DNA of 64,000 bases from Microbulbifer sp. TB1203. Its GTDB lineage: Bacteria; Pseudomonadota; Gammaproteobacteria; Pseudomonadales; Cellvibrionaceae. The DNA lies in contig NZ_CP116899.1 in NCBI RefSeq assembly GCF_030997045.1, positions 3,558,001-3,622,000 of the forward strand, written 5' to 3'. Positions 15,814 through 24,681 of this stretch are shown here, piece by piece. The notes under the pieces are model-generated. The model saw only the letters and a program-made list of their open reading frames with translations. It did no database searches and was not told the origin of the DNA. The position numbers were made by a program, and so were the translations under genes. Each line of letters opens with the position of its first letter. Position 1 is the first letter of the stretch.

Positions 15814-16988
15814 TACTGCTCCCCCTGCAAACCGAGAATGACCGAGCAGTTGCTGCCGCCGAAGGCGAAGGAATTGCTCATGGTGTAGCGCAGCGATCGC
15901 TGCGCCGGCTCTTCGCCGATATACAATTTTACCGGCTGCAGCTCCGCATCGTAATCGCCATTGAAGCGGTGGGGCGGCAGCCGGCCCTCGTCCAACGCCA
16001 GCCAACAGAATGCGGCCTCCAGCGCGCCGGCGGCACCCAGGGTGTGGCCGGTCAGCGGCTTGGTGGAGGAGCAGTGGACGCCCGAGCCCAGCACCGCATT
16101 CACCGCGCGTGCCTCCATGGCGTCGTTCTGCGGCGTTCCGGTGCCATGCAGGTTCAGGTAATCGATATCTGTCGCGGCCAGATTTGCATCCGCCAGCGCA
16201 CTGCGCATCGCGGCCTCGGCACCGCGGCCGCCCGGCTCCGGCGCCGACATATGGTGGGCATCGGAACTGGCGGCCACGCCGCACAGGCGGATTTTCCCGG
16301 GCTGCCGGCTCAATACAAACAGCGCTCCGGCCTCGCCCAGGTTGATGCCGTCGCGGGCGCCGCTGAACGGCTGTGTCAGCCCGCCGCTCAATGCGCTCAG
16401 GGAGTGGAATCCCTTTATCGTCATACCGCAAAAGGTATCCACCCCGCCGACCACCACCGCATCGCAGATATTTCCGGCCAGCAGCCGCCGCGCGCTGGCG
16501 AAGGCATTGGCGCTGGAGGAGCAGGCGGTGGATACGGTGATTCGCGGCCCCTCGATGTGCAGGTAACCGGCGACGAACTCCGCCAGCCCCGCCATCTGCT
16601 GCTGGTAGCGGTAGCTGTATTCGGTTTCCTCCCCGCCACCCACCCGCGCCTCGCCGCTGGCAATACCGGAAGTGGAAGTACCCATCACCACGCCCAGGCG
16701 GGCAGCGCCAAAGGATTCCCGCAATTCGGCGACAGCCGGCACTATCTGTTCCGCCACCAGTGCGGCGACGCGGTTGTTGCGGCAATCGAAATGGCGCAGG
16801 TGCGCGGGCAGCTCCGGCAGGCTTTCCCGGATGGCGCCGAAGCGCCCCTGGTGTCCGTCCAGCCAGGGGGAGCCGGGGCGCATAGCCGAGGTGTCACCGG
16901 CGAACAGGCGCCGGGCGACTTCCCGCCGATCGCTGCCCAGGGCGCAGGCGAGCCCCAGTTGGTTGAGAAAATACTGGCTCATAGGCAT
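15813..16988 (-). CDS. apeO: APE beta-ketoacyl-ACP synthase ApeO
   Basis: A 391-residue synthase with C156 (STACSSSANAF), H281 (NLHGTGTPQ) and H315 (LTGHTLGAAG). In APE systems the ApeO ketosynthase pairs with the ApeC chain-length factor, also present here at the front of the operon. It performs decarboxylative condensation with malonyl-ACP during polyene extension. Two start codons are possible (16988, or the second Met at 16982). The upstream lipoprotein gene stops 1 base before it at 16989. Confidence 0.9.
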   Translation of the reverse strand: MPMSQYFLNQLGLACALGSDRREVARRLFAGDTSAMRPGSPWLDGHQGRFGAIRESLPELPAHLRHFDCRNNRVAALVAEQIVPAVAELRESFGAARLGVVMGTSTSGIASGEARVGGGEETEYSYRYQQQMAGLAEFVAGYLHIEGPRITVSTACSSSANAFASARRLLAGNICDAVVVGGVDTFCGMTIKGFHSLSALSGGLTQPFSGARDGINLGEAGALFVLSRQPGKIRLCGVAASSDAHHMSAPEPGGRGAEAAMRSALADANLAATDIDYLNLHGTGTPQNDAMEARAVNAVLGSGVHCSSTKPLTGHTLGAAGALEAAFCWLALDEGRLPPHRFNGDYDAELQPVKLYIGEEPAQRSLRYTMSNSFAFGGSNCSVILGLQGEQ

Positions 16989-17531
16989 CTACAAATTTTT
17001 GATATTCAGCGAATAACCCAGCACTTTCTGGTCCAGTTGCACCCGGGCCCGCCAGATATCGTCGCTGCTGTAAGTCACTTCGGTGAACAGCTCACCGCGA
17101 AAAAACAGTTGCCGCCTGCGCTTGCCGCCGTCGCGCTCCTCGCGCAGGCTCCACTGCACCGGCAGCGCATCCCGCAGGCTCTGCAGCGGCCAGTACACCA
17201 GTTGCATATCCGCGAGCAGCGCCTCCGGCGGAATGCTCTTGCCGCCCAGATACTGCTCCGCCCGCACTTCGTGTCCGTCGTAGCAGATATCCAGCAACCC
17301 GACGCCCTCCGGGGTGAGCAAGGAAATCTTCACCAGCTCCGGCCCCAGCAGCGACGCGCCCATCAGATCCTTTTGCTCGCCACGGTACTGCACGGCGATA
17401 TGCTGCACCAGCTGGCGGCTATCACCGGGCAACAGAGGGGCCAGCGGTCGCATCTGCGCCGGACCCTTTCCGGCGCTGCTGCAGCCGGTGAACAGAACCA
17501 GAATTGTTGCGAGAATCAGCTGGCCGCGCAT
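16989..17531 (-). CDS. apeN: APE-cluster lipoprotein ApeN (DUF3261)
   Basis: ATG 17531 gives 180 residues with signal and lipobox FTGC (Cys 16); it overlaps the flavoprotein gene by 16 bases. The mature domain has the DUF3261 look (LLTPEGVGLLDICYDGHEVRA), a LolB-like one-sided beta-barrel that holds a hydrophobic ligand. DUF3261 lipoproteins are constant members of aryl polyene clusters and probably accept or insert the APE lipid at the outer membrane. Role by family and context, not shown directly. Confidence 0.85.
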   Translation of the reverse strand: MRGQLILATILVLFTGCSSAGKGPAQMRPLAPLLPGDSRQLVQHIAVQYRGEQKDLMGASLLGPELVKISLLTPEGVGLLDICYDGHEVRAEQYLGGKSIPPEALLADMQLVYWPLQSLRDALPVQWSLREERDGGKRRRQLFFRGELFTEVTYSSDDIWRARVQLDQKVLGYSLNIKNL

Positions 17532-18745
17532 ATTTCCGCCAGGGTATTCAGCCGGCGCTCCGCCCCGGCCACGTAGGGATTGTTTTTGTCCCAGGCGTAG
17601 CCGGCGAGAATGGAGCAGATCATGCGTTTGATTTCCGTCTGCCCGGTGCGATGGAAAATCACGTCCTGGAAGCGGCCGTCGTACCAGGCGGTGACATAGG
17701 TCTTGAATACATCCACACCGTGTTTCAGCGGCTCGGCGAACTCTGCCTGCCAATCCACGCTCTCGCCACCCAGCTGGCGGTGCAGGCAGTCGCTGGCGAG
17801 CTGAGCGGATTTCATGGCGATGGTCACGCCGGAGGAAAACACCGGGTCGAGAAATTCCCCGGCGTTGCCCAGCAGCGCGAAGCCGGGCCCGGTGAGGGAG
17901 GTCACATCGCTGGCGTAGCCGGAAATTTTTTGCACCGGGGTATCGAACTCGGCGTCGCGCAGGGTTTTCGACAGTTCCGGTGCCTCCTCCACCGCGCGGC
18001 GCAATATCTGCTCCGGGCTGTCACCCAACACGGAAATTTTGCGACTGTCGCCCACCACACCGAGGGACGCGCGGCCGCCGGAAAACGGTATCAGCCAGTA
18101 CCAGATATCCCGCTGCTGCGGGTGCACGGTGATCAGGATCTTGTTGCGGTCAAACTGGGCATCGCTGATATTGTCCTGCACGTGGGTGAACACGGATTCC
18201 CGCGCGGGAAAATCCGACGGCCTGTCCAGTTTCAACAATCGCGGTAGCACACGGCCGAAGCCGCTGGCGTCGAGGACGAAGCGCCCGCGAAAAATCACTT
18301 CTTCACCGTCGCATTCCGCCAGCAGGCGCACGCCCTCTTCGTTGATGTCCGCCTCGCGGATGCTGTGACGATAATGGATTTCCGCTCCCTGCCTCTCCGC
18401 CTCGTCGGCGAGAATCTTGTCGAAGGCGGCCCGCTGCACCTGGAAAGTGGTGCCGTGACCGGGGGAGAATTTGTCGTTAAAGTCAAAGGCGGTGCGCTCA
18501 CCGTCCCTCTCGAAAGCGGCGCCGTTCTTGAACTGGAAGCCGGCACTTTTCACCGCCTCCAGCATATCCGCCCGCTCCAGGAATTCCATGCACTGGGGTA
18601 GCAGGCTCTCGCCGATGGAAAAGCGCGGAAATTCCTGCCGCTCCACCACCGAGACCTTCCAGCCACGCTGCACCAGGAGCGCACTGGCGACGGCACCCGC
18701 GGGGCCCGCGCCGATCACTACCACATCCGATACCACTTCTTTCAT
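17516..18745 (-). CDS. APE-cluster FAD-dependent oxidoreductase with halogenase signature
   Basis: A 409-residue flavoprotein with GAGPAG at 12-17 (FAD), ER at about 35-36 (ribose contact) and GNAGEFLDPVFSSG (FAD-binding second motif). Two marks of flavin-dependent halogenases are present: W215-Y-W-L-I-P220 (WxWxIP) and K73 in AGFQFKNGAAF, at the place of the PrnA catalytic Lys. It may therefore chlorinate or brominate the aryl head group, as in brominated xanthomonadin pigments, or act as a related monooxygenase. It lies between apeM and apeN with overlaps of 4 and 16 bases. The fold is certain; halogenation is inferred. Confidence 0.82.
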   Translation of the reverse strand: MKEVVSDVVVIGAGPAGAVASALLVQRGWKVSVVERQEFPRFSIGESLLPQCMEFLERADMLEAVKSAGFQFKNGAAFERDGERTAFDFNDKFSPGHGTTFQVQRAAFDKILADEAERQGAEIHYRHSIREADINEEGVRLLAECDGEEVIFRGRFVLDASGFGRVLPRLLKLDRPSDFPARESVFTHVQDNISDAQFDRNKILITVHPQQRDIWYWLIPFSGGRASLGVVGDSRKISVLGDSPEQILRRAVEEAPELSKTLRDAEFDTPVQKISGYASDVTSLTGPGFALLGNAGEFLDPVFSSGVTIAMKSAQLASDCLHRQLGGESVDWQAEFAEPLKHGVDVFKTYVTAWYDGRFQDVIFHRTGQTEIKRMICSILAGYAWDKNNPYVAGAERRLNTLAEICAAS

Positions 18746-21018
18746 CGGTCAAGCCTCTTTTCGCTCTCGCAAAAAAACAGTGCCGCCAGCAATAGAGTCA
18801 GTCCAGTGCCTACGGCGAGAGTAAATCCAAAATCGGCAATCGCCGGTGTCTGCGACAGGGCCAGCAGCCCGAAACCCAGCAGCGTGGTGGCCCCGGCCAT
18901 CGCGATGGCCAGCAGGGTGTAGCTTTTTTCCCGCTGCCGGCTGAGGTGGCTGAATACCGCGTAGTCCACACCGATCCCAAAAATCAGCAGCAGCGCCGCC
19001 ACGTGAAACAGGCTCACCCCGGCGCCGCTTATCGTCACCGCCGCCATCGAGCCCGCCAGGGCGGCCACCGGCAGGCCCACAATACTCAATGCGCGGACAA
19101 AACCGGCACGCAGTGCAATCACCAGGTAGGCGATTGCGATCACCAGCGGCAGCAGCTTGAGCAGCAGGTCCCGCTGTTGGGACATCACCCGTGAAATTGT
19201 CCGCGGCGGGTCCACCAGTATCGCGCCCTCCGCGACCACATTCTCCAAAACCGCATCGTCAGCCACTGCGTACAGGCGCACTATCGAGGCGCAGCCATGG
19301 TCGCCGCAGCCCAGCCACAGGTCCCGGTATTCGGGGCCGGCCACCCGCAGCCAGTCCCCCAGGGAAATTTCCCGGAATGGCTGTTGCAGCCCGGCGGTCA
19401 GATCCCGGGCCTCCGAAGAGGAATAACCCAGTTGGGTGTAAAAACCCTGTACGGATTCGCCGGCGTAGAGCTGATTGAGACGGGTCCAGTCAGCGCGCTG
19501 GATTTCCTCTGGTGGCAACCTTTCACTCAGCGCCTGGTAACGCTGAAGCTGTCCTTTTTGCACCAGCGGCCGAAGCTTGTCGGTCAACCGCCATTCGCGG
19601 CGCAGTACCTGATCCCGGTCCCGCCCCTGCACCAGGAAATAACTGGATTCCGGGCGCGACGGCAGAAGCCGGTTGAGCGCGCGCTCGTCCCCGGCGAGAA
19701 ACTCCGGCGCGCGGTAAAACAGGCGCAAATCGTCGGCAAAACGTATCTGCCCCACCGCTGCCCCCCCGGCCAGCAGCAGCGCGACCAGCGCTCCGCCGTA
19801 CCAGCGCCGCGACAGTCGCGGCAGGTATTTCAGTAGTGCGACCGGCTTTTGCCGCAGGCGCAGCAGTGCGGGAAACAGCAGAATCACCGTGAGCCAGGCG
19901 CCGAGCAGGCCGAAGCCGACGAAGAGCCCCATCTGCCGCAGCAGCGGGAAGGGTGTCAGCGCCAGGGCGAAAAAAGCCAGGCAGCTGGACAACAGCCCCA
20001 GCAGCAGGCCGGGCAGCACATCGCCGTCCCGGGCCGGCCCCGGGCGCAGGCGGTTACAGATAAAGTGGAATGCGTAGTCGATGGCCAGCCCGGTCACCGT
20101 GGTGCCGAACACAAAGGCGAGGATATGTATCTGCCCCAACAGCGCGATCACCGCGGCGGTGCCACTGGAAATACCGCAGCCGATAGCGAACACCGAAAGC
20201 AACAGCGGGCGTGCCGAACGGAACACCCACAGGGAGAGCAGGCAGATGGCCGCCAGGGAGAGGCCGCCGATCAGGCGGATTTCCCGCTGCGCGCCGGCGG
20301 CAGCGTACTCGGTATGCAGCGGCGCGCCCGCCACCCGCAGCTCAAATCCCCGCTCCTCCGCCCAGGAGTTCAATTCCGTTCGCAGGTCCAGCAGCGGTGT
20401 ACGGATTTTTCCATTCAACTGCGCCGGCTTTGCGGTGGCGCGGACCAGGGTGAATTCGCGCTCGCCGCTGCGCTGCACCGGTATCTCCCGGTACACGCTG
20501 GCATCAACGGCGACGTCGGCGACAAAATAGTGGCGGAATACCGCCAGCGGGTCCCGCTCCAGGTCCAGGCTGCCGCCCGCCTCGGGACCGTAGATGGCCG
20601 CCAGCTGCCTCTGCACCAATTGGTCCGGGGACTCCGCCAGCAGGCTGCGGTCGCCGCGGGACAACAGCTGCTGGCGCGCGGGAAACAGCAGCGCCCACTC
20701 CTCCCGGTAGCGCTCGCCGCGGGCCCAGCGGTATTCCAGTTTTTCGATTGCCGCGGAGGCCTGGAGCTTTTGCGCCAGTATTTCGGTGGATTCCGCCAAC
20801 CGCTCGCTATCGCCAGCGGGAGCGACCAGCATCCACAGCAGTTCCCGCTGCAGCTGGCCGTTCAGCTTTTTCTGCGCCGCCGCCACCGCGGGCGATGCCG
20901 ACATGTCTCCGGCGAGGGCGAGAATATCGGTTTGCAGCCAGCCGGACTGATAGCGGGAGCCCGCGCCCAGGGCGAAGGCGGCCGCGATCAGTAGCCAGAT
21001 TACAAACCGGTATTTCAT
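18742..21018 (-). CDS. apeM: APE exporter ApeM (MMPL/RND-type)
   Basis: ATG 21018 gives 758 residues. N-terminal segment (FVIWLLIAAAFALGAG) and two blocks of about five membrane helices (about 240-420 and 610-750) around large periplasmic loops give the MMPL plan. GTTVTGLAIDYAFHF in the first block and GIGVDYAVFS in the second are the paired RND helix-4 motifs with Asp. It should move the polyene lipid out of the inner membrane using the proton gradient. It starts 5 bases after the apeL stop; a further in-frame ATG at 21075 lies inside apeL and is less likely. Confidence 0.88.
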   Translation of the reverse strand: MKYRFVIWLLIAAAFALGAGSRYQSGWLQTDILALAGDMSASPAVAAAQKKLNGQLQRELLWMLVAPAGDSERLAESTEILAQKLQASAAIEKLEYRWARGERYREEWALLFPARQQLLSRGDRSLLAESPDQLVQRQLAAIYGPEAGGSLDLERDPLAVFRHYFVADVAVDASVYREIPVQRSGEREFTLVRATAKPAQLNGKIRTPLLDLRTELNSWAEERGFELRVAGAPLHTEYAAAGAQREIRLIGGLSLAAICLLSLWVFRSARPLLLSVFAIGCGISSGTAAVIALLGQIHILAFVFGTTVTGLAIDYAFHFICNRLRPGPARDGDVLPGLLLGLLSSCLAFFALALTPFPLLRQMGLFVGFGLLGAWLTVILLFPALLRLRQKPVALLKYLPRLSRRWYGGALVALLLAGGAAVGQIRFADDLRLFYRAPEFLAGDERALNRLLPSRPESSYFLVQGRDRDQVLRREWRLTDKLRPLVQKGQLQRYQALSERLPPEEIQRADWTRLNQLYAGESVQGFYTQLGYSSSEARDLTAGLQQPFREISLGDWLRVAGPEYRDLWLGCGDHGCASIVRLYAVADDAVLENVVAEGAILVDPPRTISRVMSQQRDLLLKLLPLVIAIAYLVIALRAGFVRALSIVGLPVAALAGSMAAVTISGAGVSLFHVAALLLIFGIGVDYAVFSHLSRQREKSYTLLAIAMAGATTLLGFGLLALSQTPAIADFGFTLAVGTGLTLLLAALFFCESEKRLDR

Positions 21019-21022
21019 ATTC

Positions 21023-21769
21023 TTATTCTTGTGGTTCGCTGGCAAATTCCGCAGCGAATTTCGGGTCCTGTTCATCCACGGCCTGCAATCCGATCAGGCG
21101 CATTTCGGTAATCGCCTGGTTCGTCTCGGCCAGGCGGAGTTTTTCGATATCGCCGTTGCCGGAGACTTCGATGGATTGCACAAATCCGGCAAGCGCGTCC
21201 CCTTTGGGAATCAAAGTCACCTGCCAACCGCTTTCCAGCAACTGAGCATCCACCTGGAAAAGCTCTTCCAGCGCGGCGAAATTTCCGCGGAAGATCTGCA
21301 TTAGCGGATAGGCGATCTGCTTGGCCATAGGGTCCCGCCCTTCCCCGTCGAAAATCCGGTGGGACCCGATAGGCTCCAGTACCCGCCAGCTGACCCCGCG
21401 ATCCTCCGACAGCGCCACCACGCCGTTGGACAACAGCGGCCGCGGTAACTGGGGGAGTGTTTTTTTCTGTTCGAAACGGCCGAGCATATTGGGGGACTTT
21501 TGCAGCCGGGCTTCTATCTGCTCCAGCGTCGGGCGGTCGATGGCCTGTACCGGTGCGGACAAAAGAACAAAAAGCGTCTTTATAAAAAGCGCTAAATTAA
21601 GCCACCTCTTCTTGTAGGATGGGCAAAGCGGAGCGTGCCCATCTTCCGAGGGTTTGATGGGCACGTCGCTGCGCTCCTTTGCCCATCCTACGAAAACCAA
21701 ACGCGATGCGATGGCCACCGGTAGCAGGGCCGCCACTCCCCTCAAATCAGAGCCACCCAATTTAGCCAT
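21023..21769 (-). CDS. apeL: APE LolA-like carrier ApeL with a palindromic repeat in its N-terminus
   Basis: The mature region from about residue 77 (IDRPTLEQIEARLQKSP) to the end fits a LolA-like lipid carrier: NMLGRFEQKKTL, GVVALSEDRGVSWRV, and IPKGDALAGFVQSIEVSG. The frame stays open to ATG 21769, which shares a base with the apeK stop (TGATG), giving 248 residues. Residues about 27-52 are encoded by a dispersed palindromic repeat (21614-21691). A textbook signal peptide (KKRWLNLALFIKTLFVLL... to PVQA) follows the repeat but has no ATG of its own; GTG 21664 is another possible start. The true start and whether the carrier is still exported are open. Confidence 0.75.
   Translation of the reverse strand: MAKLGGSDLRGVAALLPVAIASRLVFVGWAKERSDVPIKPSEDGHAPLCPSYKKRWLNLALFIKTLFVLLSAPVQAIDRPTLEQIEARLQKSPNMLGRFEQKKTLPQLPRPLLSNGVVALSEDRGVSWRVLEPIGSHRIFDGEGRDPMAKQIAYPLMQIFRGNFAALEELFQVDAQLLESGWQVTLIPKGDALAGFVQSIEVSGNGDIEKLRLAETNQAITEMRLIGLQAVDEQDPKFAAEFASEPQE
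21614..21691. repeat. Dispersed palindromic repeat R1 inside apeL
   Basis: GTAGGATGGGCAAAGCGGAG CGTGCCCATC, an 11-base loop, then GATGGGCACGTCGCTGCGCT CCTTTGCCCATCCTAC: long arms that fold into one hairpin. Related copies are at 30927-31000, 37015-37101 and, partly, 10228-10257 and 13155-13184. Its length here keeps the apeL frame open. Confidence 0.85.
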
Positions 21770-22197
21770 CACTCCACCCCCAGCTTCTGCAACAGCACCT
21801 GCGGCGAAGCAAACAGCATCTCCCCGCTGCTCATCTCCACCGCCACCAGCACCGTATGACCCCGGGTCAGACGCACGCCACTGTCGCGGTCGCGCACTTG
21901 GTAATCGATCTTGAGACGGTTTTCGTACTCGGCGACTTCCGCGCGCACCACCACCCACTGCTGGAAGCGCAGCGGTTTCGCGTAGCGGATACGCAGGTCG
22001 ATCACCGGCCAGGCGTAGCCGGAGTCGCGCATCTGCGGATAGTTGTAGTCCAGTTGGTCCAGCAGCGCGCAGCGGGCGATTTCGAAATACTTGGCGTAGT
22101 GACCGTGCCAGGCCACCTCCATCATATCCACATCGTGGAAGGGTACCTGCAGTTCGATTTCCGCGGCCCAGTTTGCCGGCAATTCCCGCTTAGCCAT
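21769..22197 (-). CDS. apeK: APE acyl thioesterase ApeK (4-HBT/YbgC-like)
   Basis: A 142-residue hot-dog thioesterase: VPFHDVDMMEVAWHGHYAKYFEIAR has the D-x-D-x-x-x-x-v-x-H pattern of 4-hydroxybenzoyl-CoA/YbgC thioesterases, with the catalytic Asp in HDVDMM. It probably releases or edits acyl chains during polyene assembly. Start overlaps the ammonia-lyase stop by 8 bases, and its stop overlaps the apeL ATG. Confidence 0.88.
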   Translation of the reverse strand: MAKRELPANWAAEIELQVPFHDVDMMEVAWHGHYAKYFEIARCALLDQLDYNYPQMRDSGYAWPVIDLRIRYAKPLRFQQWVVVRAEVAEYENRLKIDYQVRDRDSGVRLTRGHTVLVAVEMSSGEMLFASPQVLLQKLGVE

Positions 22198-23761
22198 GCT
22201 GCTGCCCGTCGTACAGACGCCAGTGGCGCTGCTGTATCAGTTTGACGAAATTGCGCAGGTCGCTCTCCAGTTCGCGGTCCTGCCCCAGCAACGCGAAATT
22301 GTCCGCGACCTGCCGGAGACTGGCGCGCAGCGCCGGCGACAGATTTTCTTCCTGTACAACGCCATCACGCAGGCGCAGCTGCACGCCCTGCCAGGCTGTC
22401 ATCAGCGCCGCGGCGGCCACCTGTTCGGTGAGCTGCAGCACCCGCATACAATCCCGCGCGGCAATGGTGCCCATACTCACCTTGTCCTGGTTGTGGCACT
22501 CGGTGGAGCGGGAAAAGACACTCGCCGGCATCGTCTGCTTGAGGGCCTCCGCGGTCCAGGCGCTGGCTCCTATCTGCACCGCCTTGAAGCCGTGGTTGAG
22601 GGGCCGGCGCTCACCTTCGGCGCCGGTAAGGTTGGCCGGCAGGCCGTTGTTGAATTTCACATCGACGAGTTGCGCTATCTGGCGGTCGAGCAGATCGGCG
22701 AGGTTGGCCACGGCATTTTTCAGGCTGTCCATGGCAAAGGCGATATGACCGCCGTAGAAATGGCCACCATGCAGCACATGTTCGTTTTCGCCGTCGATGA
22801 TGGGGTTGTCGTTGGCACTGTTCAGTTCGTTCTCGATAAACTGACGCAGCCAGGGCAGCGAATCCTGGACCACGCCAATCACGTGCGGCGCACAGCGCAG
22901 CGAGTAGCGATCCTGCAGGCGGCTGCTCTGGCGCGGCGCCTCGCCCACATTCAGGTCGTCGTGAATCCAGCGCGCAATGCGGTTCTGCCCCGGGTGCGGT
23001 TTGACCGCAAACAATGCGTTGTCGAAATGATAGGCGTTACCCTGCAGCGCCACGCTCATCAGCGCGGTGATGCGCGCACTCAGCTGGCACAGGTACTCGG
23101 CGCGGCGATAAGCCAGGCAGGCGAGGCCGGTCATCGCCGCGGTGCCGTTCATAATCGCCAAGCCCTCCTTGGGGCGCAGTTTCAGCGGCGCTATGCGCAA
23201 TTCGTCGAAAACCTCCGCGGTGGGTCTCTGCTCGCCCTTGAACCAGACCTTGCGCTCACCGGCCACCACCGCGGCCACATAGGACAGCGGGGTCAGGTCG
23301 CCGCTGGCGCCCACCGATCCCTCCTGGGGAATTACCGGAATCACGTCCTGCTGCAGCAGGCGCGCCAGCTGCTGCAGCAATTCGTAACGGACTCCGGAAC
23401 TGCCGCGGGCGAGACTGGCCAGGCGCGCGGCGACAATCGCGCGGCTCTGCTCCAGGGTGAACACTTCCCCCAGGCCACAGCCGTGAAAGGTGTACAGGTG
23501 GCGGGGCAGTTCCTCCACCAGTTCTCCGGGAATATTCACCGTGCAGGAATCGCCGTAACCGGTGGTTACGCCGTAGATCACCCCCTCCTGCTGCCACAGG
23601 CGGTCGAGAAACTCCACGCCCCGATTGATTCGCGCGACGAAGCCCTCGTCGTCCGACAGCTGCACCGCGGCGCGTCCGCGCGCGATTGCGTCCACCTGTT
23701 CGACGCTCAGTTCGGAGCCGTCGAACAGCACCGGCGTGCGCTGTAACACTGCTGTATTCAT
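22190..23761 (-). CDS. APE-cluster aromatic amino acid/histidine ammonia-lyase
   Basis: ATG 23761 gives 523 residues; it overlaps the acyltransferase stop by 4 bases. A152-S-G in GSVGASGDLTPLS forms the MIO cofactor, Y63 (VIYGVTTGYG) is the catalytic Tyr, and HGGHFYGGHIAFAMD and the C-terminal half fit the whole family. The selectivity pair is F92-H93 (YTFHGCG), neither the His-Leu of known tyrosine lyases nor clearly the Ser-His of histidine lyases. Its likely role is to make a cinnamate-type aryl starter from an aromatic amino acid, which the ApeH domain would activate; flexirubin clusters have a tyrosine lyase for this. Substrate not certain. Confidence 0.88.
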   Translation of the reverse strand: MNTAVLQRTPVLFDGSELSVEQVDAIARGRAAVQLSDDEGFVARINRGVEFLDRLWQQEGVIYGVTTGYGDSCTVNIPGELVEELPRHLYTFHGCGLGEVFTLEQSRAIVAARLASLARGSSGVRYELLQQLARLLQQDVIPVIPQEGSVGASGDLTPLSYVAAVVAGERKVWFKGEQRPTAEVFDELRIAPLKLRPKEGLAIMNGTAAMTGLACLAYRRAEYLCQLSARITALMSVALQGNAYHFDNALFAVKPHPGQNRIARWIHDDLNVGEAPRQSSRLQDRYSLRCAPHVIGVVQDSLPWLRQFIENELNSANDNPIIDGENEHVLHGGHFYGGHIAFAMDSLKNAVANLADLLDRQIAQLVDVKFNNGLPANLTGAEGERRPLNHGFKAVQIGASAWTAEALKQTMPASVFSRSTECHNQDKVSMGTIAARDCMRVLQLTEQVAAAALMTAWQGVQLRLRDGVVQEENLSPALRASLRQVADNFALLGQDRELESDLRNFVKLIQQRHWRLYDGQQHG

Positions 23762-24681
23762 CGATTTTGATCCCAGAACGGATAGAAGTTGTACCACTGC
23801 AGCGGCGCCAGGCGACAGTAGTGTTCAAGCCGCTGCGCGTAGCTGGCGACCAGCTCGCGAATATGGCCCTCGCGGTTGCCGCGGGCCATGCGCACCTGCT
23901 CGCACAGCTGCTCCATATAAATGTCGTAGCCGTCGCGGCTGCGCAGGCAGAACAGGGTGTACACCGGGCACTTGAGCAATGCCGCGAGAATGTAGGGCCC
24001 CTGGGGAAAGGGTGCGGGGCGGCCGAGAAATTCCGCGATGCAGGTGCGGCCGACGGAATTGATCGGCGTGCGGTCGCCGACGATTACCACAAACTCGCCG
24101 CGCTCCACCGACTCCGACAATTGCATGGCCAACGCCGGGGTCACCTCGGTCACCTGCGTGAGGCGCACCTGGCTCCTGGGGTTGAGCAGCCGCATCATAC
24201 GGTTGAATTTCTCCGCGTGCTTGGTGTGCACCAATACATTGACCGACACATCCGTCACGCTGCCCAGGGCGCGGCAGACTTCCAGGTTGCCCAGGTGCGA
24301 GCCGATCAGTATACCGCCGCGGCCACTCCTGGCCAGCTGGTGAAACGCCCCGCGCTCGGGGAAATTGACCTGGCTCGCCGGAATGCCCACAAACCAGGCT
24401 TCGAGTTTCTCCCGCGCGCTGTTGGCAAAATTCAGGAAAATCCGAAAGCCGGTGTACCAGTCTGCTTTAATTTCCGCCTGCGGATATTTCGTGGAAAAAA
24501 GCTGCAGGTATTCGCGTATCGCCCGGCGCCCGTTGCGATTTTTCAGGTAATAACAGAGCACTACCGGGTAGACCGCGATTTTGAAGGCGACGGGCCCCAG
24601 GCAGTGATGCAGCCAGAACAGGAATTTGATCCCGAGGAAAAATCCCTGCTCGCGGTAGCGCGACCAGTGCACACTGCTCAC
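23758..24681 (-). CDS. APE-cluster LpxL-like acyltransferase
   Basis: A 307-residue membrane-associated acyltransferase of the HtrB/LpxL family. GSHLGNLEV (about residue 124-132) is the H-x4-E catalytic motif, and VVIVGDRTPI and FPQGPYILA follow in the usual order. With the glycosyltransferase next to it (4-base ATGA overlap) it corresponds to the two halves of ApeJ, fused in some species. It probably adds a fatty acid to the APE lipid or its sugar. Confidence 0.88.
   Translation of the reverse strand: MSSVHWSRYREQGFFLGIKFLFWLHHCLGPVAFKIAVYPVVLCYYLKNRNGRRAIREYLQLFSTKYPQAEIKADWYTGFRIFLNFANSAREKLEAWFVGIPASQVNFPERGAFHQLARSGRGGILIGSHLGNLEVCRALGSVTDVSVNVLVHTKHAEKFNRMMRLLNPRSQVRLTQVTEVTPALAMQLSESVERGEFVVIVGDRTPINSVGRTCIAEFLGRPAPFPQGPYILAALLKCPVYTLFCLRSRDGYDIYMEQLCEQVRMARGNREGHIRELVASYAQRLEHYCRLAPLQWYNFYPFWDQNR

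Noticed and set aside
15367..16785. 472-codon frame covering apeP and most of apeO
   Set aside because: Only its last 148 codons are a real protein (ApeP). The upstream part is a second frame of apeO; GTG 15813 with stop/start overlap is the better start.
19849..20994. 381-codon plus-strand frame opposite apeM
   Set aside because: Gln/Pro/Arg-rich antisense shadow of the exporter gene.
22196..23746. 516-codon plus-strand frame opposite the ammonia lyase
   Set aside because: Antisense shadow; the minus strand has the MIO motif and full-length enzyme.
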